This document shows positions 34,224-46,234 of a stretch of 64,000 bases of DNA, in pieces (position 1 is the first letter of the stretch; each line of letters begins with the position of its first letter). Below the pieces are notes generated by a model, which worked only from the letters and a program-made list of their open reading frames with translations, was not told the origin of the DNA and did no database searches. Position numbers and translations under genes: made by a program. Location: contig JASANG010002850.1 in the NCBI GenBank assembly GCA_030248215.1, forward strand, positions 168,922-232,921, written 5' to 3'. The stretch comes from Enoplolaimus lenunculus. Its lineage: Eukaryota; Nematoda; Enoplea; Enoplida; Thoracostomopsidae.

Positions 34224-34492
34224 TTAACCCCTTCTCACATTGAGTTGCCTATAGGCACCTCAACGCAGTGTATATACGTTAAATAAATATCGCAACCGTG
34301 TTGAACAATTGCAACACGTTTACATAGTACTAAATCGCCACAAGACGTGAGAGCCCCCTCGGGCTCGAGCGTCAAGCTCCTATAGCTGAGTGGTGATGGT
34401 ATACGCTTCCCACTCAAGTCACTGGAGTTGGAATCCAAGCATAAAAGTATGTCTCAGGGAAAATAGAAAATATTTATGTGAGAACGGGTTAA
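34224..34492 (+). mobile_element. tRNA-core piggyBac-like MITE
   Basis: TTAA at 34224 and 34489; ends CCCCTTCTCACATTGAG and ATGTGAGAACGGG. The core has AGACGTGAGAGCC, box A TATAGCTGAGTGG and a box B-like GGAGTTGGAATCC. TTAA target plus CCC..GGG tips is the piggyBac pattern. Confidence 0.8.
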
Positions 34493-34848
34493 TTGTGCCA
34501 AATATTCCCTGAAACGTACACGAAATTTGCCACAACACTTTTGGTGGTTCTTTGAAAAAAATTTAAATTAAAACGGCCATCCCGCCAGAATTTACTGGAG
34601 GTTCTCTCCCTAGCCTGCTCCCGGACTGATGCTTCTGCGCCTCGAAAACCCGTATTATTTTGTCCTGAGCCACCCGTAAAACGTTTGCAACAATCCAACG
34701 AAAAATGTTGATATTCGTGGACATAATTATCTACAAACAGCCATACACCATCACGTTTTAAAGATGTCAACTGCATACCTAAATAATTACTTTTATAAAT
34801 AATTGTAATAAGCAAAAATGCTATTAAACAAAAAACATAATCTGGCAT
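34489..34848 (-). CDS. Small secreted protein candidate (119 residues)
   Basis: ATG at 34848 opens a hydrophobic signal-like N-terminus (CLIAFLLITIIY), then a basic region with several K/R pairs and a DCCKR motif. It ends at a TAA lying in the TTAA target site of the neighbouring piggyBac-like element, so the natural C-terminus may have been replaced. It could be a peptide precursor or a first exon. Confidence 0.3.
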   Translation of the reverse strand: MPDYVFCLIAFLLITIIYKSNYLGMQLTSLKRDGVWLFVDNYVHEYQHFSLDCCKRFTGGSGQNNTGFRGAEASVREQARERTSSKFWRDGRFNLNFFQRTTKSVVANFVYVSGNIWHN

Positions 34849-36066
34849 ACCTAGACTAGATATTAATATTTAGCTTTAGGCAACTTTAAAGACGTATATA
34901 TATATGCAATATAAACCAATACTAATTTCAGAAATTTGGATATAAGCTTTTTGGTTATAAATATTGCAGTTACGCAAAGAATTTAATTAATGAAGTCTAT
35001 AGCTCTAAAGCGGAAAGATCAAATTGGCACATAAAAGCCGATTATACGCGGAGAGCAATGCAAAGTTATTATGGTCTTTAAAGGTTAAATGTTACTGAGC
35101 GGCGTGGGACAGCTGAGGGTGTTTATGCTCAAAAAATTAATAGCTAACTAAAATTGCGATAGCGGATACGTTTAGACGCACTTAGATATTTTTCTGCTTA
35201 CATTAGTGAAGTTTACCAGCTAAAGGGTATTGATGGTTGTGACACAATATTCAAGGCGGAAATTTTTCAAAATTATAATTAGAAAAGTAGAAATATCTGT
35301 TACATTGCAAACATGTAAAAACTATACTGTGTTGCAACCTGCTGCACAATAGGCACATTTTGCTAAACGGTGTTAAAAAAATTTACGCATGTCCCGCCCT
35401 CACAAAAAACTCTGAAAATCTTTGGACTTTAATGAAGCCCATGTACGGTTGAGGATAAAACATCTACGATCATTCATTGATCCATCACGGATATCGCTCA
35501 GTAGCATTGTGGCACATATTTGTGTCTGTTTACGTGCGTTGCTGTACCATTGCTTAATTACGCATAAATTAATGGTTTGGCATATAGGATTTGCTGCAAC
35601 TCTCGGTTTTAATTAAGATAATGAAAAAGAAATTTTAATTGAAAATCTACAAATCCCTAACCTTAATGGTATACTGACGCGCAACCGGAGTACGTAGTAC
35701 ACCGAAACAGGTTTCTGAGGTGTTTCCTTAACTGGAATTAGGTTTATTATCACGAAAATACAAGGGCATGGAGATCCCGGGGCCACGGGAAATGTATTTG
35801 ATCATCAGCCATGTCGTGCTGATAAAATCGATTCGATAATCTCATGAAACCAGCAAATAAGTTTAATTCCCTGTTTAAAAACTGTTAAGTTTCAAAACGC
35901 AAAGGGTATTCGCTAACCGGAACATTGGCCTATGCTCTGTTGAACAGATATAAGATTATATGGACATTTAGCCAGCCACTAATGCGGATGTGTTTCAGGA
36001 TGGTAAAAATTGTATTTAAAATTTTACCTTTGCCAAAAAATGTTTATTCTCATGGAACATCAGAGC
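34849..36066. other. No gene recognised
   Basis: AT-rich; no repeats recognised apart from short TATATA runs near 34897. Confidence 0.4.
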
Positions 36067-36222
36067 GAAGTTTTACAAACTGTTTCGTCTTATCGCACTG
36101 AAAATGCTGAAACAAGCTATGAGTTCACAGGCCCTCGCACGATTCCAATCAATTTGTCAATAAATTCAGTTATGAAATTTTTGAAAAGATACCAGCCTAC
36201 TACAGCAAGCAGGATTGGCTAA
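36067..36222 (+). CDS. Possible terminal exon, unknown protein
   Basis: CAG acceptor after a T-rich stretch, 51 residues, then TAA embedded in an AATAAA-like context. Codon use looks coding. No domain and no partner exon. Confidence 0.25.
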   Translation, partial: EVLQTVSSYRTENAETSYEFTGPRTIPINLSINSVMKFLKRYQPTTASRIG

Positions 36223-36533
36223 AATAAAAACGTCAGTGTACGCAATTTATAACAAAATCTATAGAGATAAAACAACATAATTATGACACAAAATATCATA
36301 CTTATTGCAAAACAATGACTTACGAGCCATTGAAATTGCAAGTACAACAAATACTTAACCTTTGACGCTTAAAATGTTAAGAAATGTTCCTAAGTAAGCT
36401 TGCTAAACATGTTTACACGTACAGCTCCAGTGTCCAACACACAGAATCTGTGTTCTAGAACATGGTCTACTACTTAAGCCAAAAAGCATCGACAGCCGTC
36501 TACTCGGCAGCCAGCAGCTCAATGAAACCAAAC

Positions 36534-36793
36534 AATCTTCAGTGTGATGTCGACTGATGATTTTTTTGTCTTTAGTGTGTTGGCTGCCAAAGCATTTAAT
36601 AAATTCAGGGCACATCACACTGAAGCTAAAAATGTTTCACAGCCAGCACACTAAAGACAAAAAAATCTTCAGTGTGATGTCGACTGATGATTTTTTTGTC
36701 TTTAGTGTGTTGGCTGCCAAAGCATTTAATAAATTCAGGGCACATCACACTGAAGCTAAAAATGTTTCACAGCCAGCACACTAATGACAAAAA
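36534..36793. repeat. 130-bp tandem duplication with nested palindromes
   Basis: Two almost identical units, 36534-36663 and 36664-36793. Each has inverted words CTTCAGTGTGATGT/ACATCACACTGAAG and GTCTTTAGTGTGTTGGCTG/CAGCCAGCACACTAAAGAC, so each unit folds on itself. Confidence 0.9.
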
Positions 36794-37523
36794 GTTTCGA
36801 TGAGTACTCTCTTAAAAGTTAAAGTTAAATTATAGCTTAACAAAACTGGAATATTAGTTTTTGTAAAATTTAAATGGCTGGACGAACTAACTAAATTAGA
36901 ATTTTACGTTTTACTTAAACTAGCATGTTTTTATGTTAAAAACGAGTTTAAGCAACCTTATTTTTAGTTTAAGTAACAAGTGCAGCACAGAAATTGTGTA
37001 TCTAAGAGTTCATTAAGTTTAGCTTAACTCAAAATATGATAGATTTTAAATGAGCCTAAGCGTAAACCTACCATTTAGTTTAGTTAATCTAAAAGAGTAG
37101 TTTAATACTGCTGGATTACCTCCACTTTAAATCAAGTTAATTTAAGCTTTAAGAGAATAGGATATTGAAGGCAGAAAGCTTCGTTGGTTAGTGAACCATT
37201 ATGTAAGAAACCCCGCATTCAAAACTCACACACATCTGACCAATCAGAATTTTCCTGCAGTATACAACATTCTGTTGCTTGATAAATGTCACAAATTCTT
37301 TTCTCTTAATTCTGTAATTGATTAGTTTCCTCTAGGGTATATATTACTTATAAGGTATACTACAATTAGACGAAGTCCCCCCAGATATAGACTTGTAAGA
37401 TCCAACCTAATTTATATATCTTGACAAATTTCCTCGCTGGGGTTTAATGGAAATATTTTCAGCAAAAGTTCACTAACCAACTTCATAATTTAAATATTTG
37501 CAAATTTTAACACCGCTAAAATT
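36794..37523. other. No gene recognised
   Basis: AT-rich with TTAAGTTTA-like words and a short GAGCCTAAGCGTAAACC relic near 37052. Confidence 0.4.
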
Positions 37524-37870
37524 TACTGTAGCGACCCGAATAAAACGATGGAGACTGCTATTAATTTGGCCTCTCCAGAGGGTACCCAGCTTGTTTTTCG
37601 GTTACAGACTGTTTTTATTTTTAACCCGCCCTTCGTTATTGATATATCCGGTTTGCAACTATCCGTTGATATAAACGTTTATTCGTTTTGTATCAAAAGC
37701 TTGAGCAAAAATTCAAGGTTCGAACTCAACTATATTTGGTCTCGGGAGTCATTTATGCACTACAATTAAAATTTAGGGGCTCTATTCGTTTACGTACTCG
37801 TATTATGGATGCGAACTGGAATTGAGTGTGACTCAAAACGGGAACACCTCATATTCGGGCCACTACAGTA
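37524..37870. mobile_element. Tc1/mariner-like MITE, complete
   Basis: TA at both edges; left TACTGTAGCGACCCGAATAA, right TTCGGGCCACTACAGTA. 347 bp, noncoding interior with GGCCTCTCCAGAGGGTACCC. Confidence 0.8.
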
Positions 37871-38960
37871 CTCAAAATTTTGCAAGAACTAACTCAAATA
37901 GAAGTTAATTAATTTTCACAGTTTTCGCGAGTACTGCGATAAAACCCATGTTTTTCCTCTGACAAATAAATACCCAGTTATTCTAAGTCAGTCCGTGAAA
38001 TAGCCAAATGACAAAGCGCTCTGGCACTATAAACAACCATAAATACAATCACGCAAATTTCTTGCACATCTAAGACTCCGTGGTTAACATCAACTCAACC
38101 GAACTTACTTTGAAATCTGTGAAACCGCAAGTATGCAAATACTCTGAAAGTAAACACTTATTCTAACAAAGCAAAACAATATCCTGAACGCTGCAAAATG
38201 TACCTTGATCACTAACAGAATAAATATTGATTAATCTGCATAAATCCCGTATATTTCACGAGTCGAAAAATTTATGTAAACCAGTTCAAAACCTCCTACA
38301 AAAGCAAACCAACACAAAAATATTACTGTAACAACATGGTGATGACGAAAGTTAGCCTAGCTATCAAAATGCGGAAAATTCAAATCTAGGCAAAAGTTTT
38401 GATCCAGGTTTCTACTACAAATTCTTTAATTTGATATTGTGGAACGCCCCGCATAAGTATTTTAAGCAGCGTTCTATCAGATTTTGGTAGAATATATGTA
38501 TTGAGAATACCTGAACACCGGTTGTTTCGGATGTCACTTAATATGAGATGCCCAGGTAACAATTGAGCATATGGGCCGGAGAATACTTAGTCCTGATGCA
38601 CATTTATGCAATAACGTGCACTAGTTAGCAGTATAACTGAGAAAAGTGAACGTTTTAAAAATGAAATTACAAAATGATTTGGATAATTCAATGCCCATAG
38701 TTGATAAGATTCCCTTATTACAATTCTTTATCGCCATATCTGCTAGAATCTTTCATTCCAATCCCAGTTTATCTATTCATCGTAGTTAAAATAGACTACG
38801 GCAAATCCTTCGCTGACATATAAGTTGTAATGAACTATAAAATATGTGGGAAAATTCATTCGATTAAATGCGTATCAAAGTAAAGTAAAGCGCTTTCTCA
38901 CGGTAAAACTGCGGCGATAAACTTCGTGAGATCACGCCTACATTAGCTTGCTAAAGACCT
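37871..38960. other. No gene recognised
   Basis: AT-rich. A block near 38450 (GAACGCCCCGCATAAGTATTTT) resembles one near 5738, so it is a low-copy relic. Confidence 0.4.
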
Positions 38961-38969
38961 ACTATATTC

Positions 38970-39120
38970 GGGCAAGGGAGACCAGGAGCTCAGCTCTCCC
39001 GAAAAAAATTTGCCTCCCTGGAAGATTTTTAATTTTTCTTGTAAGTCCATTGAAAACCGTGTATGCCATTCCTGAAAATTTTTTAGCCCCCCTAGCATGG
39101 CGAGCTGGCTACTCGCGTTC
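38970..39120 (-). mobile_element. GTAGCCAGCTC-family MITE
   Basis: GGGAGACCAGGAGCTCAGCTC to GGCGAGCTGGCTACTCGCG with CCATTGAAAACCGTGTATGCC inside. Confidence 0.6.
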
Positions 39121-39268
39121 TGTATTCGAAGAAGGGCGCAATTGTTGAACGGGGCTTGGGAATTCAAGCTCTATTAACGTTTTGCTTTAACCAATGGTTC
39201 TTTTGGTTGTTAGAGTCAACAAACATATAGCCACTTTCAACAGTTTATATTTAAAAACCCTTCGACCC

Positions 39269-39423
39269 CGGGCCCGTAGCCAACGGGGGGGCTGAGCCCC
39301 CTCTAAAAAATTTTGGCCCCCTAGGAAATTTTCAACATTCCTTATAAGTCAATGAAAACCCTTGTATGCCCCTCCTGAACATTTTTAGCGCACCCTAGCA
39401 AGGTGATCTGGCTACTGGCCTGT
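39269..39423 (-). mobile_element. GTAGCCAGCTC-family MITE
   Basis: GGGCCCGTAGCC to GATCTGGCTACTGGCC; same orientation as the neighbour 150 bp away, with CAATGAAAACCCTTGTATGCC inside. Confidence 0.65.
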
Positions 39424-39814
39424 TCGGCCCTCAAATGTTTTTTTGCATAGTTTGCGATAGGTTTCAATAGAAAGCTACAACGCTTTTAAAGATTCGTCGT
39501 TACCTTTGTTCTCAGATTGTAAAATGATAAAAGTGAAATGAAATTTGTCAGGAACGGATGAAATTTTCAATTTGACCATTTCGGTGTTCTTGTCAGGCGG
39601 CCAGTTGAAAAAATTGTCAACAAAACCTGACAGTTTTTAACATTAAATGTATATTTGAATGAAAATGTTAATTAAATTTAAAAAAGAAATGTAGTTTAGG
39701 AGCTAATATACTGTCATTTGACGGTCTTTATCGTTACACCTCAAAAATAATTTCGTATATTTACCCACACTATGTAATTCCCCCTTAAATTTAGCTATGT
39801 AACCTCATACCTAC
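39424..39814. other. No feature recognised
   Basis: AT-rich spacer between mobile elements. Confidence 0.4.
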
Positions 39815-40048
39815 ACTTAACGGCCTGCACGGCCCCTGTTCCAAGTTTTGCCCAAAGTTAAGAACAACGCCGGGAATAGAACCTTGGCCCTCTTGCTATC
39901 GAGTCAAGCATACTACCACTACACCATGTGGCAGTTGCAATACCGGTATATGTGCACATGTTTAGCAATTTGTTTGCTTTACATACCCTTTTCGTGTACA
40001 TAACCGACATCACTTTTCCACAGGCGGTCGTTCAAGGACGCAAATCCA
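39815..40048 (-). mobile_element. tRNA-derived SINE relic, copy 1
   Basis: Minus strand reads ACATGGTGTAGTGGTAGTAT (box A) and, 35 nt on, AAGGTTCTATTCCCGG (box B). The cloverleaf stems do not all pair, so this is tRNA-derived rather than a working tRNA. The tail block GTATATGTGCACATGT is shared with copy 2. Confidence 0.7.
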
Positions 40049-40114
40049 ACTGCCGGTAACCAAGGGCTTGCTGTTTACAGTGCCTGTCTCGGTGGAACCT
40101 CCATGTTGAATTCT

Positions 40115-40333
40115 ACACGGTCTGCACGACCCCTGTTTGAAGTTTTACCCAAAGTTAAAGACCACGCCGGGAATCAAACCTTGGCCGTTTTGCTATCGAG
40201 CCACGCATGCTACCACTACACCATGTGGTCGTTGCACTGACTTCTTATACAAGTATATGTGCACATGTTTTGCAATACTTTTATAGTTTTGCTTTACATA
40301 CACTTTACCGTGTACATATACCAACAGTGATAA
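40115..40333 (-). mobile_element. tRNA-derived SINE relic, copy 2
   Basis: Same layout as 39815-40048 in the same orientation, about 300 bp apart: box A ACATGGTGTAGTGGTAGCAT, box B AAGGTTTGATTCCCGG. The spacing suggests a tandem or segmental duplication of the locus. Confidence 0.7.
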
Positions 40334-40338
40334 ATCAG

Positions 40339-40535
40339 TTATTTGATAATACAACTCGTGAACCCATCGTTCAATGACAGTACGTTAAATGCCATTCGAC
40401 GTAACTCGCCAGCTCCGAATCCAACTAACGTTGTTGTTTTCAAAAACTTCAACTTAGTTGTTGAATGAGAAACAGGAAGGGGGCGTTTAAAATTGTATAT
40501 GATAAATGGTTCAAATATACGACTATTTGGTTTTC
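40339..40535 (-). CDS. Possible 3'-terminal exon, unknown protein
   Basis: Starts after a GTTTCAG acceptor and ends in TAA. It encodes about 65 residues including FLKTTTLVGFGAGELRRM, with coding-like codon use. It lies just left of a Tc1-like element and next to the SINE pair. No upstream exon was identified. Confidence 0.3.
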
Positions 40536-40685
40536 CTGAAACATAATTCCGTAAAATTCGAAATTTCCTAAAATTAGATAGTGACATAACCATATGGCCG
40601 GAGCAAGTAAGTACAGCTAGAATCACGAACCCGAGAACTCGAGGTCCTTTTAAAGCAAGGCTCTACCAATTGGTAGAATATATCC

Positions 40686-41062
40686 TTGGCCTCTCCAGAT
40701 GGAACCCCTTGTTAATCGGTTACGGACAGTTATTTATTTTTAACGCACGCTCCGCTTACCTTCGTTACTGATATATATTCGGTACTGCAATGATCCGTTG
40801 AATTCAACGTTTATTTGTCTTGTATTAAAAGCTTAAGCGATAACTCAAGGTTATAATTAGTAATGTATTTTCGGAACAAATGTATGCTTTAAAGTTTCGA
40901 ATTCAACTTCATTTATTCCTGGTGTCATTTATGCACTGCAATAGATACAATCGACATTTTTGAAATCTATTTAGTGTTTAGGTACTCTATCCGCTTTATG
41001 GACTCTTATAACTGGAAATGGTTACCCCCTCTTATAACAATCTTATTCGGGTTACTACGTAA
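40686..41062. mobile_element. Tc1/mariner-like MITE, left end lost
   Basis: From GGCCTCTCCAGATGGAACCC to CTTATTCGGGTTACTACGTA; the interior aligns with the copy at 60685. Confidence 0.65.
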
Positions 41063-41111
41063 TTAAAATAAACGGCTTTAAATTAAAAATGCATGGCTTA
41101 TATGTTTTATT

Positions 41112-41373
41112 TTAACCCTTTCTCCCATGAATCTTCACCGCTGCGTGTTAGATTTAGTTTCAAGCAAAGGTTTTAACCGCAGCATCATTGATTGCGAGGC
41201 GTTTTCCATCACCGCTCAGCTATAAGGGATTGCCACTTGAGCCCGTAGTGGGTTATTATTAATGTGCATAGGAATGCGTAGCGATTGTTAAACATTGCTC
41301 ATCGCATAGTGTATTTCATGTCTATATAATGCGCTTAAGTTGCTCACTGTCTACTCCTCTGAGAAGAGGTTAA
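41112..41373 (-). mobile_element. Diverged tRNA-core TTAA element
   Basis: TTAA at 41112 and 41370; ends ACCCTTTCTCCCATGAATC and TGAGAAGAGGTTAA. The tRNA-like part (CATCACCGCTCAGCTATAAGG on plus) is recognisable but the arms differ, so it is an older subfamily. Confidence 0.6.
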
Positions 41374-42894
41374 TTTGAAATGTTTCATTCGTCACAAGCA
41401 GAAGTTTGTTATCAAAGCTGAACATTAGGGTGCGCCAGAACCGGATATACGCAAAAAATGTTAAGTTTGCTAATTTTTTACAAAAATGTGCTAAGTGTAA
41501 TCAAAAATTTGTCCTTAACCTTCTATTAGCATTAGCAAATGACACTTTCCTTTGGAAAACAACTCATTGAATTAGTAAAACTTTTACAAAGAAAATTTTT
41601 ATTACCAAAACAACCGGAACGCCCTGAAACAGTCCCCCCGGAACCAGATGTTAATTTTTGACGAAATCGAAGCCTCTGGCAAACTTGCAATTGCACTCTA
41701 TTAGATTGACATATCCCAAAATCTTAAACTCGCTTCTACATCAGTTCTTTAAAAAATATCTAAAGAACAAAGCTAAGTTTATCACTAACTTCTGATCGCA
41801 GTAGTTGAGGTTTGCTTAAAAATCCAATATATTGATCGCTTTTTCTAGAGTTGGCACTCGCCAATCTTGATTTCTCTTTATACTGTCCTGTATCTGCGCA
41901 CCTAATGTAGAAAAACTGTAATAATTTGTACCCGAATGTTCCAGCGTCACCTAGATATACAATTAAAATCGTCGCAAAATCACTCTATACCATATATCCA
42001 GATTTAAATTTAGTCTAGACGGCGAGGAATCCCAGACCTGCCGTACCGACTAGACAAAATGAGTAGGTTTCTAAAAGCGAAATTTCAACTAGATTTTCAG
42101 CTAATTATATACTGATTGTGTAAATTTAAAGTTCACTCTTGTCAATAGGGGCGTTTTACAAAGGGTAATAGAGGTGATATACCTCCCACAAATTTCTGGA
42201 CAGACTGCAAATGTGCTCTTTTACAAGCTGTAGAGTACAACATTTATTCGCCCGCTATGCTCGGTGGACAAAACGCTAAGACGTTCTGATTCCTCTATGA
42301 AATAAAATTTTGGCTACACGAGTGTTTATCGAATCCAATCTCGCGGGTCCTAAAATTTTTACCCCAGCGTCTGTCATAATTTAATGCTTTTTTCAGTTTA
42401 TTTGGTTATTTATAACTTGTTCACTCCTCGCATTTATGTATTATAACGCCCACGACGATGATTTATTGTCTTTTGTTCAAAATTTAATTGGTATTTTAGC
42501 CAAAAATGATACTTCTTTAAAAGCGTTTTTTCAAACTTACCAAACAAGTAAATGTAATTTGTAGAGTGCAATTTCAGTCCGACGCGAGGGGGCGGGGCGC
42601 GGTGGAGGGCGTATGCTCATGTAAGAAATTTACTGTTGTAGCCACCCTTGAAATATGCGGACTGTGTCCGTGTTTGTTAGACAATAACGTTTTAGAAATT
42701 GTATGTTAATAGGAAATATAGTAGCACGAAACTATTCAGTATATAACTATTACCACCTGGCACCTATTAACACTAAGCTTTGTACTATAATCTTATAGAA
42801 TATACCGTTTTACAGAATACATGAAAATGTAACCGCAGCTAAAATACAGAACCTGAAGGTACGACACGACAATCTACACTTGCCTCCACACTTA
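41374..42894. other. No gene recognised
   Basis: AT-rich; a small GC-rich island (GGGGGCGGGGCGCGG) near 42588. No coding support. Confidence 0.4.
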
Positions 42895-43215
42895 AAGCTA
42901 AGGCTTAAGTTTAGGAACAGGCTTTAGGCAAAGGCTCAGCTTTCTATCGAATTGGTTACGCGCAACGTTGTAGGCTCTAGGTATCAGCCTAGGTCTGGCC
43001 CGTAGCCTGGGAGGCAGGGTGAGAGATTAGTTCTCTTGAAAATTTTTTGGCCCTCCATAAAATTTTCAACCTTGTTTGTATTAAGTATTTGAAAATCCTT
43101 GTATGCTCGTCCTGAACATTTTAGTCCCCCCCTAGCAAGGTGAGCTGGCTACAAGCCTTCCCTAGCCTTAGGATTACCTTCAGGTGTTGGGGTTTAGGCT
43201 TCATCTAAAGCTTGT
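42895..43215. repeat. TTAGGC relics around a GTAGCCAGCTC-family MITE
   Basis: 42895-42995 has GCTAAGGCTTAAGTTTAGG-type units. 42999-43160 is a GTAGCC-family copy (GGCCCGTAGCCTGGGAG to GTGAGCTGGCTAC). 43165-43215 has more TTAGG-like units, so the MITE may have inserted into a TTAGGC-type element. Confidence 0.5.
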
Positions 43216-43871
43216 CCCTGTAAACCAAAGAATGCAGCATAAAGTGTGTCCTTTTGTTACACTCATTCTCTTTCTTAGAAATTTAGAACCTAGCAATACG
43301 TATTAGGTAAAGATTATCATAATTAATTCTTCAAATTATTTTGTTGTGACCTCAAAAATGTTACAAAATACTAGTAATCAAAACTTCATTCAAGAGTCAT
43401 TAGTGGGTTTGATAGGCAGGTTTCAAGGCAGCAAAAAACCGATTTATACAATTGGATTTATATAACCCAGAGTGCCTAATTATTTTGCCAAATCTTGACT
43501 CAGTGTCCATATGATCAAATAGCGCTTATCAATAGTTAGTGACAGGTTTTTCAAACTAGGAAATTGTGACAATTGCAAATCTCAAGTTTTGCCCAAAAAT
43601 AGGGCAAACCAAAGCTCAAGAATGTGCTAACGTTCGAAGCACACCATTCAATGAACCAAAAGTAACAATACCTATCACAAACTGGTGATTGGTGCTACAC
43701 ACATTTAAGAATGTGGGCATAGATTCGGACTTACGTCCCAGTTTGATTTGAATCGCGAATACGTGTCATCGACTATTCTGTCACGCTGAAAAATTTTACG
43801 TCACTGGAAATTCACTCTGCGTTTTCTTTAGTGAATTTAAACTCAATGGTGCAGATACAACGTAGGTATAT
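43216..43871. other. No gene; two dispersed-repeat copies
   Basis: Near 43505-43560 and 43660-43720 are copies of the TAGTGATAGG / GGTGATTGGTGCTACACACATT family, partly inverted to each other. Confidence 0.45.
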
Positions 43872-44096
43872 TCAAAATTTTTTGTGACCTTGGACTGAGA
43901 TCTGACCGCGGCTCCCGACAATGTCCGACTTCACATCGGTAACACTTTTGTCAAAGAAATGCTTCAGCAACTTTGTGCTTTTATAAATATTGTGCGTTTC
44001 AGAGGTTCTGTCCACACATGTTATGTAACCTGGTGATTTTGGAAAAATTATTCTAGAATATATACGTGTAAAGCTAACAGAATTTGATTTATTCAC
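43872..44096 (-). CDS. Orphan coding-like frame
   Basis: 74 codons with mixed third positions (stretch STKLLKHFFDKSVTDVKSD) ending in TGA. No ATG start (the frame is open upstream from an alternative codon) and no clear splice sites. Listed only because the codon pattern differs from the surrounding AT-rich DNA. Confidence 0.2.
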   Translation of the reverse strand: MNKSNSVSFTRIYSRIIFPKSPGYITCVDRTSETHNIYKSTKLLKHFFDKSVTDVKSDIVGSRGQISVQGHKKF

Positions 44097-44235
44097 AAAA
44101 TTTAAATAGAAACATCAAATGGCTGGGCCCTTTGTTTTTGTTCACACCGAAATCCTGGTTATGCCTTTGCTGGTAGCTAACCTTTATTTGAAATGTTCTT
44201 CCCATTTTACGCCTACTATTCCAACATAAATCTTA

Positions 44236-44424
44236 ACCGATCCACGTAAAAGACCAACAGCTGAACGTTTTTTGTGGGACTGCAACAGAATAAGCTTAAG
44301 CTTTACACTGAATTTTGCTTACGCTTAGGCATAGTATTAGGTATAAGATAGTTTTTGCGCTTAGACTTAGGCTTAGGAATATATATGCTTATATTACTAT
44401 TACGGTCCTGTTCTATACACTGGC
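44236..44424 (+). mobile_element. TTAGGC-type MITE
   Basis: GATCCACGTAAAAGACCAAC, GACTGCAACAGAATAAGCTT, TTAGG units, GTCCTGTTCTATACACTGG. Confidence 0.75.
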
Positions 44425-44999
44425 TGCGCAACAAAGCGTTACTTATCATTTACTAGTAAATAAGTTTGCAAATATATTAGCTGAAAAACAACAGGTGAAT
44501 GATAATGAAAACAAATACTCAGTATGAGACTGAAGGTATGTCAAACGTGTTTCCTAGTGTCATGCTTTCAGAATTATCCCTACTCACATTACCCAAATAT
44601 CAAAACATCCTCTAAACTGGCGAGATCATATTTATCACTTGGTAAACGGAAGTGTTTGCAGTATTTTTAGTTGGCCATCGGGCGTATTTTGTGGGAGAAA
44701 TCACGTGGATAATCCTCTGAAGAAATACCTGTAGAGACAAAAACAGAGTTACTTTTAACAGAGTTGAGCACAACGCTTTTAGGTCCTAGAGGTTAAAAAA
44801 CTTTTACATGCCGTAAATATACCCCCATGAAAAAAATTCTGGCTACGCGCCTATAAGTCCAGGGCAGCCGGTGTATTGACCAAAGGGTTGGATTTTGAAA
44901 TTATTTGTATATTTTAGCTTCTCCTGACCTCATCTGATCATTCCACTCCAAAGTTTGAATTTTTGAGGAATTTATTTTTTCAAGGTACCGAAATTGACA
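44425..44999. other. No gene recognised
   Basis: Contains a fragment of the GTAGCC family near 44805-44875 (AAATTCTGGCTACGCGCC). Otherwise unassigned. Confidence 0.4.
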
Positions 45000-45235
45000 C
45001 GAAAAACTTGACTATTCAAACAGAGAGCGAATTAGTCATTTTTGGTGATTTCTGAGTTAATAACAGGAAACATCAACATGCTGAATTGATTTATTTCCAG
45101 ATGAGCTGATTAATTAACTCAGAATGAGCTTAATCAATTCAGAATTCCGAAAGACCTAATTCAGAGCTCACGCTTCTGAGTAAAATCAACTCATTCTGAG
45201 TTGAAATCAACTCACTGAAATTTACAGTGAAGAAG
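45000..45235. mobile_element. MITE rich in TGAGTT words, copy 2
   Basis: Shares TGATTAATTAACTCAGAATG, TTCAGAGCTCACGCTTCTGAG and the end TGAAATTTACAGTGA with 19856-20114. Confidence 0.65.
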
Positions 45236-46104
45236 GATTTCTTACAAACAGAATAAATATCTAAAAATCTATTTACAATGCCCGAACGTGGAGACGGAAG
45301 CGAACAGATTCAAGAACCCTCATGGCTACGCCCTTCATTTTACCCTTTAGAACTACCGCTTTCCAAGTGCATCTGCCTTGTAAGTTTAAACGCTAAACCC
45401 AATTAAAGATAAATCGCACTACCTATGACAATCAGTTAAAGGAAGTACGTTGTTAAATGTCGTAAATGAAATCTGTCTTGTGTTAACAATGAAACAACAA
45501 CGAATTATGCATAATTAATGATAAGCACGGGCAATTTCAACCGCAATGCCCAGGGATATCGATCATTTCTAAGTTTTCCACGCCTGAATACGCTCTATAA
45601 AATTTCAGACGGCCTAATTCGTTTTCATTCCATTTTCGAGATTCGTTTCAATTTGCGGTACTTTATATTCGATTGCTTGCCGATAGTTCATAAACGAACC
45701 AAAGCAGAACAATGACTTTGAGTGCTCAAATATGTATTAACAGACTCTCAGACAACTCGCATAAAATTATTTAATCAAGAAGAAAAAATTAACGGACATG
45801 GAAATCAACTTCTTCGGAGCATGTCAATTCTGAACAAAAAGGAGTTTTAAAAACGGTTGGATAGGGCCAACTATCATGGTGTCAATTTCAAAACAAATCA
45901 GGGGTTTCCGCTGCAGAGGCACAATCAATAGCATGTCCTCAGAATCGAGTTACTACAATACATGCAGTAATTGTTAAAGGATGAGCACTATAATTGACGT
46001 CTACAGATAGCTTAAGTTGCTCACGGTATATCCTATATGAGAAACGGATTAATTATTATTCATATTTCATTTCCGGTTTCGACGTTTTTCATTCAACATT
46101 TTAG
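45236..46104. other. No gene; one relic
   Basis: About 45985-46050 (CTTAAGTTGCTCACGGTATAT then ATGAGAAACGGATTAA) is the end of a diverged tRNA-core TTAA element. Nothing else recognised. Confidence 0.4.
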
Positions 46105-46234
46105 GGTAACGATATATGTCGATGCATACTATACTTATCCAGACCACGCTGGTTGCTTAGGATTATATGGTAAATCCGATTCATACTGGACACTGGTGGA
46201 TTCAAAGGGGCGCCCCGGTCTAGCTTCGCCGTAA
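46105..46234 (+). CDS. Possible 3'-terminal exon, unknown protein
   Basis: Acceptor ACATTTTAG followed by about 42 residues (IYVDAYYTYPDHAGC, then GLYGKSDSYWTLVD) and a TAA stop. An internal GTAAAT donor near 46170 is an alternative. Aromatic-rich and coding-like; no family recognised. Confidence 0.3.

Noticed and set aside
39860-39935. Functional tRNA gene on the minus strand
   Set aside because: T-arm and acceptor stem do not pair properly, and a diverged second copy lies 300 bp away; a SINE relic fits better.
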